Assembly: GCA_947503305.1 (NCBI GenBank)
Contig: CANNDF010000005.1
Coordinates: 1 to 64,000, forward strand
DNA from: an uncultured Dokdonia sp.
GTDB taxonomy: Bacteria > Bacteroidota > Bacteroidia > Flavobacteriales > Flavobacteriaceae
Reading direction: 5' to 3'
Length of the DNA stretch: 64,000 bases
This document shows, piece by piece, positions 38,075 to 46,431 of the stretch (position 1 is the stretch's first letter; each line of letters starts with the position of its first letter). The position numbers and the translations under genes were made by a program. Below the pieces are notes generated by a model. It ran no database searches, was not told the DNA's origin, and saw nothing but the letters and a program-made list of their open reading frames with translations.

Positions 38075-38439
38075 CGGGCGTAATGTATAATATAGGTGAT
38101 CACTCCCCAAAGTGTACAGATATCTTTACATCCTCCAAAAGGAATACGCATTACTTTAAAAGTGGCATCTTGTACAACTAAAGCTAGATCTTCAAAATTA
38201 GGCTTGAGAGAACGATCTACGATAAGAACATCTTTATGTAAGATATTATATGATTTCCATTCATTTCCTTCTACACGTATATAAAAAGTTGCATCCTGAT
38301 GAATCGTAAGTTCCTTATGTAAATCAATAGGCGCTTCCATATAGTGTGTAGCAGCACTAGGAAATCCCGTTTGTTTTGAAACTTCTGCCGTATGCGCATC
38401 ATTTACCTTCTTTATTTTCCCTGAATACTGTATTTCCAT
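38071..38439 (-). CDS. umuD: UmuD-like protein lacking the self-cleavage residues
   Basis: 122 residues that align to E. coli UmuD with no gap from the cleavage site on: GFPSAATHYMEAPIDL against GFPSPAADYVEQRIDL, and KDVLIVDRS against GDLLIVDSA. However, position 24 is Thr instead of Cys (cleavage bond T24-G25), position 60 is Glu instead of the nucleophile Ser (EGNEWKS against SGDSMID), and position 97 is Met instead of the general-base Lys (TFKVMRI against EFTVKKL). The frame is intact and coupled to umuC, so it is probably expressed, yet it should not self-process under RecA control. It may act directly as a UmuC partner. Confidence 0.85.
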   Translation of the reverse strand: MEIQYSGKIKKVNDAHTAEVSKQTGFPSAATHYMEAPIDLHKELTIHQDATFYIRVEGNEWKSYNILHKDVLIVDRSLKPNFEDLALVVQDATFKVMRIPFGGCKDICTLWGVITYIIHYAR

Positions 38440-38443
38440 ATAT

Positions 38444-38451
38444 CAAAAATA
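38444..38451 (-). promoter_or_regulatory. -7 box very close to the umuD start
   Basis: TATTTTTG on the minus strand with only 4 bases between it and the ATG, implying a leaderless or near-leaderless mRNA. It sits inside a CCATAT-N7-ATATGG dyad that also covers the start codon. No good -33 element, so confidence is modest. Confidence 0.4.
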
Positions 38452-38666
38452 TGGAAAAAATACTATTAAATGGATATTTTCCCAATACTATTGTATTAAA
38501 AACAGTCTTACCATCGACATATGCTGTAAAACTCCGTATTTATACGTATAAATACCTCTAGTAATTCTTAGACATTTGACAAACACTATACGTTTGAGTA
38601 TGTGTTATAACTAAGAAATAATACTCAGTTTCTATTCTGTAGATCTGGCAACATAAATCATATATT

Positions 38667-39281
38667 ATGGATATTGAAATCACTTTTATTAACAATTCGA
38701 ATGATATGAACAACTCTAGTGTTGTTATCTTTCAGAAAAATGTCGCTACAGATTTTGACTCGACTACTATTGCTTGGAAAGTCATAAAAAATTGTGGGCG
38801 TAATTGGAGTCATAAATTTACATACCCGATGTCATTTGATGTAGGCGCTGCCGATTGTTATGGAAATGTATCAGATATACAAGCAGCCTTCAATGGTCAA
38901 AAATGGGAAGTCGTACGTTCTAGCTCAGGAGATGTTCTACAATTATCTGCAACTCCTAGTGCCAACCCCAATGAAGTCGAAATAAAAAACAATCTTTCTA
39001 TGGGTTCTATAGATGCCCTCATCTATAAGAGTGGAAGCATTCTTGCTTCCAAAACTGGGGTGTCTCCTGGAGAAAAAGCGGTATTCCAATTTCAACCTGA
39101 AATCTATGTGGGTGTAAATTCTCAAATAGAACAAGGACAGGTTATCAACTCTGCTATTTTAAATGATTTTAATCAAAAGTTCTCTTTATATGGGCTTACC
39201 AAAGCAAACCTCATTATGACGGGAGGAGGCACAGGTCCTACTGCAACTCCTTTTACTTTTGATCTTATACCTACATCTTAA
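38667..39281 (+). CDS. Unknown 204-residue cytosolic protein
   Basis: 204 residues with no signal peptide or membrane segment, beginning MDIEITFINNSNDMNNSSVVIFQKN. Seen: a beta-rich pattern, AWKVIKNCGRNWSHKFTYP, FDVGAADCYGN, and a Gly/Thr-rich end GGGTGPTATPFTFDLIP. The FINNS...VVIFQKN opening recalls a family of bacterial proteins of unknown function sometimes mislabelled as ring-opening dioxygenase; I do not rely on that. The next gene follows after 14 bases, so the two probably form an operon. A TATTA-rich upstream region shows no clear -7 box. Confidence 0.6.
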   Translation: MDIEITFINNSNDMNNSSVVIFQKNVATDFDSTTIAWKVIKNCGRNWSHKFTYPMSFDVGAADCYGNVSDIQAAFNGQKWEVVRSSSGDVLQLSATPSANPNEVEIKNNLSMGSIDALIYKSGSILASKTGVSPGEKAVFQFQPEIYVGVNSQIEQGQVINSAILNDFNQKFSLYGLTKANLIMTGGGTGPTATPFTFDLIPTS

Positions 39282-39295
39282 TATATAGATAGATC

Positions 39296-39640
39296 ATGTT
39301 ATACACTTATGCATTAGAAATTTGTGATGGAAAGCAATTTGTTTTTGAATTTACTTTTGAGAACTCATCTGAGCAAAATTGTGATACTCAAAATTCACAT
39401 GAAGTTTCCTATAAGCTATATCGAAGAGACAAACCAGATAATACTTATACATGGAATGGGTGCTTATCTTCAGATAGCACTATTCCCTTTGAACTTTTAT
39501 ACGAAGATCAAGTTAATATCAAAGGAACTATGACTCTTTATAAAGGCATGCAAAGAGCCTTTATATGGATAGACACTTCCTATTGTTATGAGCTAAGTAG
39601 GCATTTTGAGGGTAATATTATAGAAATACCTAATGAATAA
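39296..39640 (+). CDS. Unknown 114-residue protein, partner of the preceding gene
   Basis: 114 residues, acidic, beta-rich, no signal peptide: MLYTYALEICDGKQFVFEFTF, a Cys-containing middle (QNCDTQNSHEVSYKLYRRD, WNGCLSSDS) and a conserved-looking end AFIWIDTSYCYELSRHFEGN. I do not recognise the family. Tight spacing to the 204-residue gene suggests they act together. A 140-base gap without a gene follows. Confidence 0.55.
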   Translation: MLYTYALEICDGKQFVFEFTFENSSEQNCDTQNSHEVSYKLYRRDKPDNTYTWNGCLSSDSTIPFELLYEDQVNIKGTMTLYKGMQRAFIWIDTSYCYELSRHFEGNIIEIPNE

Positions 39641-39780
39641 ATTATAGTAGAGGAACAAGTCATAATCGCATGTTGATATATATCTATATGCTATGTCTTT
39701 TTAAAGGTCTAAACGAGTTCCATAAGAAATACGTAACAATTCAATAGTTTTACATACATATTTCTGTATACCAAAACTAT

Positions 39781-40446
39781 ATGACCTCAAGCCAAAAGAC
39801 GCGCTTACTTTTTATTACATATGCCAGATTATGGGGACTTTATATTCTCTTTTTTCTTGTAATGGGTATATTGAGTATCTGGCTTCCTGAGTTAAAGGAT
39901 AATGATTATGAACAAACAGCTATTACAGAACTATTACAGAACAACCATTTAAAGTTATTTGTTCTGGCATGTATCTTTGCTCCTGTTGTCGAAGAGATGA
40001 TGTTTCGTACCCTTATAGTTCCTAGTCATACAGATATCATACTTTTTATAAGTTCGTGGCCTGTATTTATAGGCTTACGATTCCTCCCAAAAGATGTGCA
40101 TTGGGTTGTACTTATGGCATTTGGAGCCATCGTCCTTTTTACATTATACTATATTTTAAAACAGTTAATCCCGCCTATAAGAACACAACGTATACAAACA
40201 TTTTTACACAAACACACCCTAGTAGTTCTTATAGGTGCATCTCTCATTTTTGGGTTGGTACACATCAATAATTACGTAGATACCTTTACCTTAAATTTCG
40301 CCCTTTTTATGCTCATCATCCCTAGAATACTATCAGGATATATGATGGGATGGATTAAAATTAAGAACCAAGGACTTATCTGGGCGATGGGATTGCATTT
40401 TTTAAATAATGCATTTGTAGTTGCCATTGGGATTTTAGCAAGTTAA
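39781..40446 (+). CDS. CPBP family intramembrane glutamic endopeptidase
   Basis: 221 residues with about six membrane segments. The CPBP/Rce1 motifs are present: the Glu-Glu pair near residues 71-72 in APVVEEMMFRTLIVP, a His in SLIFGLVHINNY, and HFLNNAFVVAIG near the end. Bacterial members include bacteriocin-immunity and anti-sigma processing proteases; the target here is unknown. Followed 33 bases later by the GNAT gene. Confidence 0.85.
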   Translation: MTSSQKTRLLFITYARLWGLYILFFLVMGILSIWLPELKDNDYEQTAITELLQNNHLKLFVLACIFAPVVEEMMFRTLIVPSHTDIILFISSWPVFIGLRFLPKDVHWVVLMAFGAIVLFTLYYILKQLIPPIRTQRIQTFLHKHTLVVLIGASLIFGLVHINNYVDTFTLNFALFMLIIPRILSGYMMGWIKIKNQGLIWAMGLHFLNNAFVVAIGILAS

Positions 40447-40479
40447 AACAGTAGTATATTTATTACACAAATGTGACTC

Positions 40480-40992
40480 ATGGAATTGATTCCTATTTCT
40501 CATACAGATATAGATACCCTTCAAGATCTTGCGATACGCACATACACTGCTGCTTTTGGTCATAAAAATAAACCTGGGGTATTGGAGGTGTATTGTGATT
40601 CCGCTTTCGCGAAAGCGGTAATACTAAAACAACTCTCTCACCCCGAATCGTATTGGTACTTTGTCAAGGATAAAGAGCACATTCTAGGCTATTTAAAACT
40701 TAATATAGGTAATGCACAGACAGAGTTTAAAGAGCCCGATGGATTAGAAATAGAACGTATCTATGTAGATCTTCCATATATGGGAAAAGGAATAGGAAAA
40801 GAATTAATAGATTTCTCAATTTCTAAAGCCTGCAAACTAGAAAAAAGCTACATTTGGTTAGGCGTTTGGGAAGAAAACCCTGATGCCATCAGATTTTATA
40901 AAAAACATGGATTTGAGATTATAGGCACCCATCAATACGATATGATTGCCGAAATCCAAACCGATTATATAATGAGACGCAAGCTCTTATGA
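40480..40992 (+). CDS. GNAT family N-acetyltransferase
   Basis: 170 residues. The acetyl-CoA binding segment is IERIYVDLPYMGKGIGKELIDFSI, followed by WLGVWEENPDAIRFYKKHGFEIIG, classic GNAT motifs A and B. Substrate unknown; spermidine-acetyltransferase-like proteins (PaiA) have a similar outline. Its stop overlaps the start of the L-serine dehydratase gene by 4 bases. A perfect copy of the 14-bp palindrome lies within it, encoding SAFAKAV. Confidence 0.88.
   Translation: MELIPISHTDIDTLQDLAIRTYTAAFGHKNKPGVLEVYCDSAFAKAVILKQLSHPESYWYFVKDKEHILGYLKLNIGNAQTEFKEPDGLEIERIYVDLPYMGKGIGKELIDFSISKACKLEKSYIWLGVWEENPDAIRFYKKHGFEIIGTHQYDMIAEIQTDYIMRRKLL
40603..40616. repeat. GCTTTCGCGAAAGC palindrome, copy 8
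   Basis: Perfect copy inside the GNAT gene, read as AFAKA; the symmetry extends to CCGC...GCGG. Confidence 0.9.
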
Positions 40993-42422
40993 AACAAATA
41001 GAATGTATTTCGGTATTTGACATGCTCAAAATAGGTGTAGGTCCTTCTAGCTCTCATACGTTAGGGCCTTGGCGTGCCGCACGACGTTTTCTTAAAAAAC
41101 TAAAAGAGTCTGATCTAATGTCACAACTAGAGACAATAGATGTAGATCTCTACGGCTCGCTATCGCTTACAGGAAAAGGGCATGCTACAGATGTAGCCGT
41201 TATGATGGGGCTTATGGGAGCCGACCCTCAAACATGTCGTATCGAAGGAATCCCAACAGAAATTCAAAATATCAAAGATGAAAAAACCATTCATATAGAT
41301 CAAACACTGTATATTCCTTTCGACCCGGAAAATCATATTCAATTTCACAGAGAATTTCTAGACTACCATCCTAATGGGATTCGATTTAATGCACACCTTA
41401 CCAATGGAAGCATTATCCGTGAAACTTTCTATTCTATAGGAGGAGGATTTGTAGTACAGGAAGAACGTAAACGATCTGAAAAAAAACGTATTAGTTTTGA
41501 ATGCTTTCCTAGACCTATAGAAAAAGCGACAGACTTACTTACATTTTGTAAAAATGAGCAGAAATCGATCTCTCAAATTGTTCTGGAAAATGAATTATAC
41601 CTACACTCAGAAAAAGAAGTCAATGACCGCCTTAAAATGATCTGGGATGTTATGTTAGACTCTATGTATGTAGGATGTCATACGGAAGGTACATTACCTG
41701 GCGGTCTCAATGTACGAAGACGGGCATTTGATAGTCATCAGAAGCTACAAAAAGGAGCTATATATAATGATAAATATGAATGGATAGAAGCGATACGAAG
41801 TACTGAAGTTCGCTTTCGCGAAATATTAAAATGGGTCTCTTGCTTTGCCCTTGCTGTCAACGAGGTAAATGCCTCTCTCGGTCGTGTTGTCACAGCCCCT
41901 ACTAATGGAAGTGCAGGTGTTATTCCAGCAGTAATGATGTACTATATGGTTATTGAAAATCATGATGCAAATTTTGAAGATATTAGAAAGTATATGCTGG
42001 TCGCAGGAGAGATCGGGAGCCTCTTTAAAAAAGGAGCCACTATCTCTGCCGCTATGGGAGGATGTCAAGCAGAAATAGGCGTATCTAGCGCTATGGCAGC
42101 GGGAGCGCTTACAGAACTTATGGGAGGCACCCCTGAACAAGTACTAATGGCTGCAGAAATTGCTATGGAACACCATTTAGGATTGACATGTGACCCTATA
42201 GGAGGACTTGTACAGATACCATGTATAGAACGCAACGCTATGGGGGCTATAAAAGCTATCAATGCATGTGAAATGGCATTAGACACTGATGCTGCAAATG
42301 CAAAAGTCCCCTTAGATAAAGTTATAGATACGATGTGGCAAACCGCACAGGATATGAACACTAAGTATAAAGAAACAAGTGAAGGCGGACTTGCAATCAA
42401 TGTAGGAATGTCTGATTGTTAA
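40989..42422 (+). CDS. sdaA: L-serine ammonia-lyase (iron-sulfur L-serine dehydratase)
   Basis: 477-residue single-chain enzyme converting L-serine to pyruvate and ammonia with a 4Fe-4S cluster. The beta domain opens with SVFDMLKIGVGPSSSHTLGPWRAA; the alpha domain contains VTAPTNGSAGVIPAVMMYY, GGCQAEIGVSSAMAAGALTELMGG and LGLTCDPIGGLVQIPCIERNA with the cluster cysteines. Length fits the fused form. It overlaps the GNAT gene by 4 bases. A truncated palindrome copy (41812-41823) lies in it. Confidence 0.95.
   Translation: MKQIECISVFDMLKIGVGPSSSHTLGPWRAARRFLKKLKESDLMSQLETIDVDLYGSLSLTGKGHATDVAVMMGLMGADPQTCRIEGIPTEIQNIKDEKTIHIDQTLYIPFDPENHIQFHREFLDYHPNGIRFNAHLTNGSIIRETFYSIGGGFVVQEERKRSEKKRISFECFPRPIEKATDLLTFCKNEQKSISQIVLENELYLHSEKEVNDRLKMIWDVMLDSMYVGCHTEGTLPGGLNVRRRAFDSHQKLQKGAIYNDKYEWIEAIRSTEVRFREILKWVSCFALAVNEVNASLGRVVTAPTNGSAGVIPAVMMYYMVIENHDANFEDIRKYMLVAGEIGSLFKKGATISAAMGGCQAEIGVSSAMAAGALTELMGGTPEQVLMAAEIAMEHHLGLTCDPIGGLVQIPCIERNAMGAIKAINACEMALDTDAANAKVPLDKVIDTMWQTAQDMNTKYKETSEGGLAINVGMSDC
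41812..41823. repeat. Truncated palindrome copy (GCTTTCGCGAAA)
   Basis: 12 of 14 bases, inside the serine dehydratase gene, read as RFREI. Confidence 0.75.
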
Positions 42423-42464
42423 TCTATAATTAAAGTACCATAAACTAAGTAGAAACCTATTTGT

Positions 42465-42764
42465 ATGCAAGCCAAAATCAGGTATCATTTTACAGCCCAA
42501 TTATGGCAAGACACCTCCTCGGGAAGTTGGGTCTTTGTCTCACTCCCCAATGACATTTCAAAAGAGATAAGAGAACATTTACAATGGCAAGAAGAAGGGT
42601 GGGGACGAATGAAAGCTACGGCTATTATAGGAGAATTAGAATGGGAAACCGCTATTTGGTTTGACAGAAAACGAAAAACATATCTTCTCCCAATAAAAGC
42701 AATTATCCGTAAAAAAGCGAGTCTTGTAGTAAACGAAAAGATTGATATACACCTCTTAGTTTAA
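42465..42764 (+). CDS. DUF1905 domain-containing protein
   Basis: 99 residues. YHFTAQLWQDTSSGSWVFVSLPNDISKEIREHL and GRMKATAIIGELEWETAIWFDRKRKTYLLPIKAIIRKK match the small beta-barrel DUF1905 family, of unknown function, often found as the N-terminal half of longer YdeI-like proteins. Here it stands alone, without the C-terminal part. It precedes the WYL regulator by 5 bases, suggesting co-transcription. Confidence 0.85.
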   Translation: MQAKIRYHFTAQLWQDTSSGSWVFVSLPNDISKEIREHLQWQEEGWGRMKATAIIGELEWETAIWFDRKRKTYLLPIKAIIRKKASLVVNEKIDIHLLV

Positions 42765-42769
42765 ACAAC

Positions 42770-43453
42770 ATGAATAGGCTAAAAAGAATAACAGCCATTT
42801 TAATTCAATTGCAGTCAAAAAAGATAGTTACTGCAAAAGAAATAGCTGCACGATTTGAAATTAGTTTACGTACAGTATACAGAGACATTAAAACATTACA
42901 AGATGCTGGAGTACCTATCGGGTCTGAAAATGGTGTAGGGTATTTTATTGTAGATGGTTACCGCTTACCACCTATATCATTGACCGAAGAAGAAGCAAAC
43001 ACTCTAATTATTCTGGAGGAATTTATTAAAGGGCAAGGAGATATATCACTCATCAAAAATTTTGATTCATTACTTATTAAAATAAAAGCGACCCTAAAAA
43101 ACTTCCAGAAAGACCATGTCGAACTACTCTCATCACGCACACAAACTTTTAATAAAGGAAATATTATTAAAAGTGATTGGCTTACAGAAATACAAAAAGG
43201 GATATCAAATAAAACAGTACTTGAGATAAACTATCGCTCTATTTACAAAGAGCAACTTACAAACCGTACTATTGAACCACAAGCTGTTTATTTTACAAAT
43301 AATGTATGGATTGCAATTGCTTATTGTCAACTCAGAGCTGATTTAAGAGAATTTAGATTAGATAGAATCAGTCAACTGACTACAACCCAAAAACCATTTG
43401 TATCCAATATCCCATTTAATCTTCAAAAATATTTTGAAAGTTTTAAAACCTAG
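42770..43453 (+). CDS. WYL domain transcriptional regulator (YafY type)
   Basis: 227 residues: an N-terminal winged helix-turn-helix (about 1-60: VTAKEIAARFEISLRTVYRDIKTLQDAGVPIG) and a C-terminal WYL domain (about 135-215: LEINYRSIYKEQLTNRTIEPQAVYFTNNVWIAIAYCQLRADLREFRLDRI). These regulators sense nucleic-acid or small ligands through the WYL domain. The next gene, a small lipoprotein with an antibiotic-monooxygenase-like fold, starts 40 bases downstream and is a likely target or partner. Confidence 0.92.
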   Translation: MNRLKRITAILIQLQSKKIVTAKEIAARFEISLRTVYRDIKTLQDAGVPIGSENGVGYFIVDGYRLPPISLTEEEANTLIILEEFIKGQGDISLIKNFDSLLIKIKATLKNFQKDHVELLSSRTQTFNKGNIIKSDWLTEIQKGISNKTVLEINYRSIYKEQLTNRTIEPQAVYFTNNVWIAIAYCQLRADLREFRLDRISQLTTTQKPFVSNIPFNLQKYFESFKT

Positions 43454-43493
43454 TTGACATAGGGTTGTCACTGCCCCATTTTACTTTTGACCT

Positions 43494-43877
43494 ATGAGAG
43501 AAATAATCATAAGTTTAATTGTATTGATAACATGTAGCTGTAATCAATCAGACATTAAAGAAAGTAAAATGAAACAAGCAAAAATTATTGAAATGGTGTT
43601 ATGGAACTCCAAAGAAGGAGTAAGCCCTGAAAACACAAAAAAATCTATTACAAAGTTAAATGATTTTGTTAAAGAACAACCTGGATTCATCGCAAGAAAA
43701 ACAGCAATGGCAGAAGATGGTAGGTTTTTAGATATCGTGTACTGGACCGATTTAGTATCGGCAAAAACAGCTTCAGAGAGAGCAATGAAGAACGAAGAAT
43801 TGATTGCGATTTTTAGTCTTATTGATGAAAAGAAAATGATTTTCCAACATTTCGAAATCTTCAATAGTATAGACTAA
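43494..43877 (+). CDS. Small lipoprotein with ABM-like (dimeric alpha/beta barrel) domain
   Basis: 127 residues with a lipoprotein signal, MREIIISLIVLITCSC (Cys at 14 or 16), then an ABM-like ferredoxin fold: AKIIEMVLWNSKEGVSPENTKKSITKLNDFVKEQPGFIARKTAMAEDGRFLDIVYWTDL. An internal Met (MKQAKIIEM) could start a cytosolic version without the signal. The fold is used for small-molecule oxidation or binding; the role here is unknown. Probably co-regulated with the WYL gene. Confidence 0.7.
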   Translation: MREIIISLIVLITCSCNQSDIKESKMKQAKIIEMVLWNSKEGVSPENTKKSITKLNDFVKEQPGFIARKTAMAEDGRFLDIVYWTDLVSAKTASERAMKNEELIAIFSLIDEKKMIFQHFEIFNSID

Positions 43878-43895
43878 TCAAACATTGTATAACCT

Positions 43896-43949
43896 AAAAG
43901 CGACAGCAATTTGAGCAAATTCTCAAGTCGCTATCGCTTTATACTTATT
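43896..43949 (+). terminator. Probable terminator of the WYL/ABM transcript
   Basis: AAAAGCGA pairs with TCGCTTT and an inner TTGAG pairs with CTCAA; a T-containing tail follows. Confidence 0.55.
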
Positions 43950-43970
43950 TATTTCATCAATTTTAATTGT

Positions 43971-44006
43971 AAAAAAGCCAAGAAGAGCAAAACTCTCCTC
44001 AGCTTT
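43971..44006 (-). terminator. Probable terminator of the beta-propeller lipoprotein gene
   Basis: AAAGC/GCTTT and AGAG/CTCT stems with an internal loop, six T following on the minus strand. Confidence 0.5.
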
Positions 44007-44035
44007 CAAATTAAAATCAAACAAACTTCAAATTA

Positions 44036-45439
44036 TTAGATAGCAACAATACCTTGTGTATTGGTATCTGGTAAATTATTCGACTCTTCAGAGATAAACT
44101 CCAGTGATTGTCCGTTTACTCTATAAATTCCTATAGTCCCATCCAGTCCATATAGTTGATATAAATACTGTCCATCATCAGAAATCCACATATCTATCCA
44201 TCCATCTGTATTGGCAAAAGCAGTCGCCCCATCTTGTGTATCACCTGTACCTGTTCCTACTGCTGCAGTTTGATCTATTAACGTTACAGTCCCATTGTTA
44301 AAACTATAAGAAGCAAGACCAGCTTCGATAGCGTTTGACACGAAGAACGTATTCCCATCGGCTGTAAAATCTAACCAACAAGCTGTTCTACCCGTATTTC
44401 CTTCACCTGAACGTACATCTAATGATAGTGGAGTTAAACTTCCATCGGCTTCTATTTGCCATGTAGATACAGATCCATCTTGTAATGCTGGGAAAGCTGG
44501 TGGTGCACCATCTGGTTGAAATTCACGTGCTTCGGTAACTACTACATAATTATTTCCTACCACCTGAAATCCTATGGCTGATGGCAAATTTCTACCCTCT
44601 GCATTACCTCGTAAAGTAGATGTAGCTGTTCCCCATTGATTTGTACTTAATGTACCATCTGGACTTACTCCATAAACAACTACTTCATCTTCATTTCCAT
44701 TTGCAAGACCAGAAGCACCTGCATTAATAGAGGTTACTACTAAAAAGTTTCCATCTGGGGAAAACTGAACCGCAGAAGGACGATTATTAAGATCTCGTGT
44801 AGATCCAGCAATGGCTTGTAAAGATCCATCTGCAAGTAGCCAATAACCAGTAACAGTACCTTGTTGTGTTGGCTCTCCTTGAGATAAAAATTCGGGCCGT
44901 GTAATATTAGAAACATATACCAATGCACGTGTACCCTCTACAGTAACTGCTGCGGTTGTAGCAATACTATTTGGTCCTATTGCACCTGTATCAAGAGGAG
45001 TTCCTGCAAGTTCCAGTGAGTAATCATCGGCTATATTAAAAGAAGTAATCGTATTACTTCCAGCATTCACCGCAAGTAAATTTTGATTATCATCTGTTTT
45101 GGTAAGTGCGTATGCTGAGATTAAAGGATCTAAACCTTCCCCTCCATCATAATCACCTCCATCACCTCCAGTTAAAAATGGACCGATAGGAGTTAAAGAA
45201 CCATCTGCTGCTCTTCCATAAGCAATGATCGTATTAGGGCCTTGTACATTGGTTCCTGGTATTTGTCCATCGCCATTTGTCATAGCATATACAGCGCCTA
45301 CAAAATCTGCAGTATCGTCTGTATCATCATTTGTTTCTTCTCCTGTATCTGGTGTAGTCGCATCATCATCAGAACTACAAGAAACTATAGCAAGAGATGC
45401 TATAAAAAATAAAGCGAATAATATGTTATTTTTTTTCAT
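44036..45439 (-). CDS. Lactonase-like beta-propeller lipoprotein
   Basis: 467 residues: lipoprotein signal ending IASLAIVSC (Cys at 21), a Ser/Asp/Thr linker rich in acidic residues, then a seven-bladed propeller-like repeat (AVYAMTNGDGQIPGTNVQ, NRPSAVQFSPDGNFLVVTSIN, ACWLDFTADGNTFFVSNA, DMWISDDGQYLYQLYGLDGTIGIYRV). The pattern resembles the 6-phosphogluconolactonase / 3-carboxymuconate cyclase propellers, here exported. Enzymatic activity is not assured. Its 5' region carries a strong ACAATCAC dyad. Surface location is likely from the acidic residues after the Cys. Confidence 0.8.
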   Translation of the reverse strand: MKKNNILFALFFIASLAIVSCSSDDDATTPDTGEETNDDTDDTADFVGAVYAMTNGDGQIPGTNVQGPNTIIAYGRAADGSLTPIGPFLTGGDGGDYDGGEGLDPLISAYALTKTDDNQNLLAVNAGSNTITSFNIADDYSLELAGTPLDTGAIGPNSIATTAAVTVEGTRALVYVSNITRPEFLSQGEPTQQGTVTGYWLLADGSLQAIAGSTRDLNNRPSAVQFSPDGNFLVVTSINAGASGLANGNEDEVVVYGVSPDGTLSTNQWGTATSTLRGNAEGRNLPSAIGFQVVGNNYVVVTEAREFQPDGAPPAFPALQDGSVSTWQIEADGSLTPLSLDVRSGEGNTGRTACWLDFTADGNTFFVSNAIEAGLASYSFNNGTVTLIDQTAAVGTGTGDTQDGATAFANTDGWIDMWISDDGQYLYQLYGLDGTIGIYRVNGQSLEFISEESNNLPDTNTQGIVAI

Positions 45440-45477
45440 TTTAGTAAATATTAAATTTTTGATTTTTGTTTAATTAC

Positions 45478-45511
45478 ACAACAATCACTGTTGGCCAATT
45501 GTGATTGTTGT
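45478..45511. promoter_or_regulatory. Nested inverted repeat upstream of the propeller lipoprotein
   Basis: ACAACAATCAC (45478-45488) and GTGATTGTTGT (45501-45511) are perfect inverted repeats around TGTTGGCCAATT, which itself contains the palindrome TTGGCCAA. It lies 39-72 bases before the start codon. A second, shorter dyad ACAATC-N7-GATTGT is at 45613-45631. The rest of the 400-bp gap is AT-rich without a gene. Confidence 0.6.
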
Positions 45512-45841
45512 CCTCAAAAAAATAGAATCATTTTTCTGACACTAAATTGGTGTGAAGATTAAATTCCTTCTTACAAGTATCGGATTTCAAAAAGAAGAGT
45601 AAATATATTTTGACAATCACAAACAGATTGTAAATAATTTATAATCAATTATTTAATACACAAAAAGCAATAGGTCACAATTTTACATAAATGTAAAATC
45701 GACCCCTAAAAGTTATTTTTTTAACATTTTTTATGAAAAACTATTTCAAAAAGAGTACCAGTAAATGTTAGCTAGCTTACATAAATTACAAGCAAAGATT
45801 CTAGAAAATAATAATTGGTCTATTTAGTAGTATGACTATAA

Positions 45842-46372
45842 TTACCCTCGTTTAAGCCCACAACCTTCTCGATCACGGGTATCAACTATATAGAAAATCT
45901 TCCATACACCGTCACGTTTAAATAGTTGAAAACTGTTAGTGCCACAATGACTCAACGCGCCATTGATATAAAACGAATAGGGTGTCCATACGTTTGCCAT
46001 TTTTCCATCCATTCTCACTTTATAGCTATCGATACGTTCTTCAAAACTAGTTGACTCGGGAATGGAGCAAATAGATGTCAAAAATCCATTAAAGTCTTGT
46101 TTACTTAATACCACTTCCCCAGTATTATTTTTTCCGATAGATTGCATGAGTACTTTTTCATGGACAACACTTTTGATAAGAATAGAATCTTGAGCATGAA
46201 ACCCTTTAAAGAAAGTTTCTACAATTTTTTGCACCTCTTCTTCCCCAGATTCATTACGGATACGATAATCTATAGGAGCATCTAAAATTTCAATTGAATT
46301 AACAACAGGTTTAGCGAAAGCAAAAATTAAAAAACTAATCGCTATCGTAAAAAAAAGAAATTTAAGCTTCAT
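45842..46372 (-). CDS. Exported NTF2-like (SnoaL-type) protein
   Basis: 176 residues with a signal or anchor segment (MKLKFLFFTIAISFLIFAFAKP), then an NTF2-like fold: EEVQKIVETFFKGFHAQDSILIKSVVHEKVLMQSI, then NVWTPYSFYINGALSHCGTNSFQLFKRDGVWKIFYIVDTRD. This is the nuclear transport factor 2/SnoaL superfamily; such exported members are common in Flavobacteriaceae and of unknown role. Divergent from panB with 59 bases between the ATG codons. Confidence 0.8.
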   Translation of the reverse strand: MKLKFLFFTIAISFLIFAFAKPVVNSIEILDAPIDYRIRNESGEEEVQKIVETFFKGFHAQDSILIKSVVHEKVLMQSIGKNNTGEVVLSKQDFNGFLTSICSIPESTSFEERIDSYKVRMDGKMANVWTPYSFYINGALSHCGTNSFQLFKRDGVWKIFYIVDTRDREGCGLKRG

Positions 46373-46405
46373 GAGATTGTATTTAGTTATAGGTATCTAA
46401 TTTAG

Positions 46406-46413
46406 TATTTTTG
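46406..46413 (+). promoter_or_regulatory. panB promoter -7 box (TATTTTTG)
   Basis: TAnnTTTG match 18 bases before the ATG at 46432. It overlaps an alternative TTG codon, which argues against the longer start. Confidence 0.6.
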
Positions 46414-46431
46414 TTTCATAAAAACTACCAA

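Noticed and set aside
38451-38561. Small plus-strand ORF opposite the umuD promoter (MEKILLNGYF...)
   Set aside because: 36 codons, no family likeness, overlaps the umuD upstream region; coding not supported.
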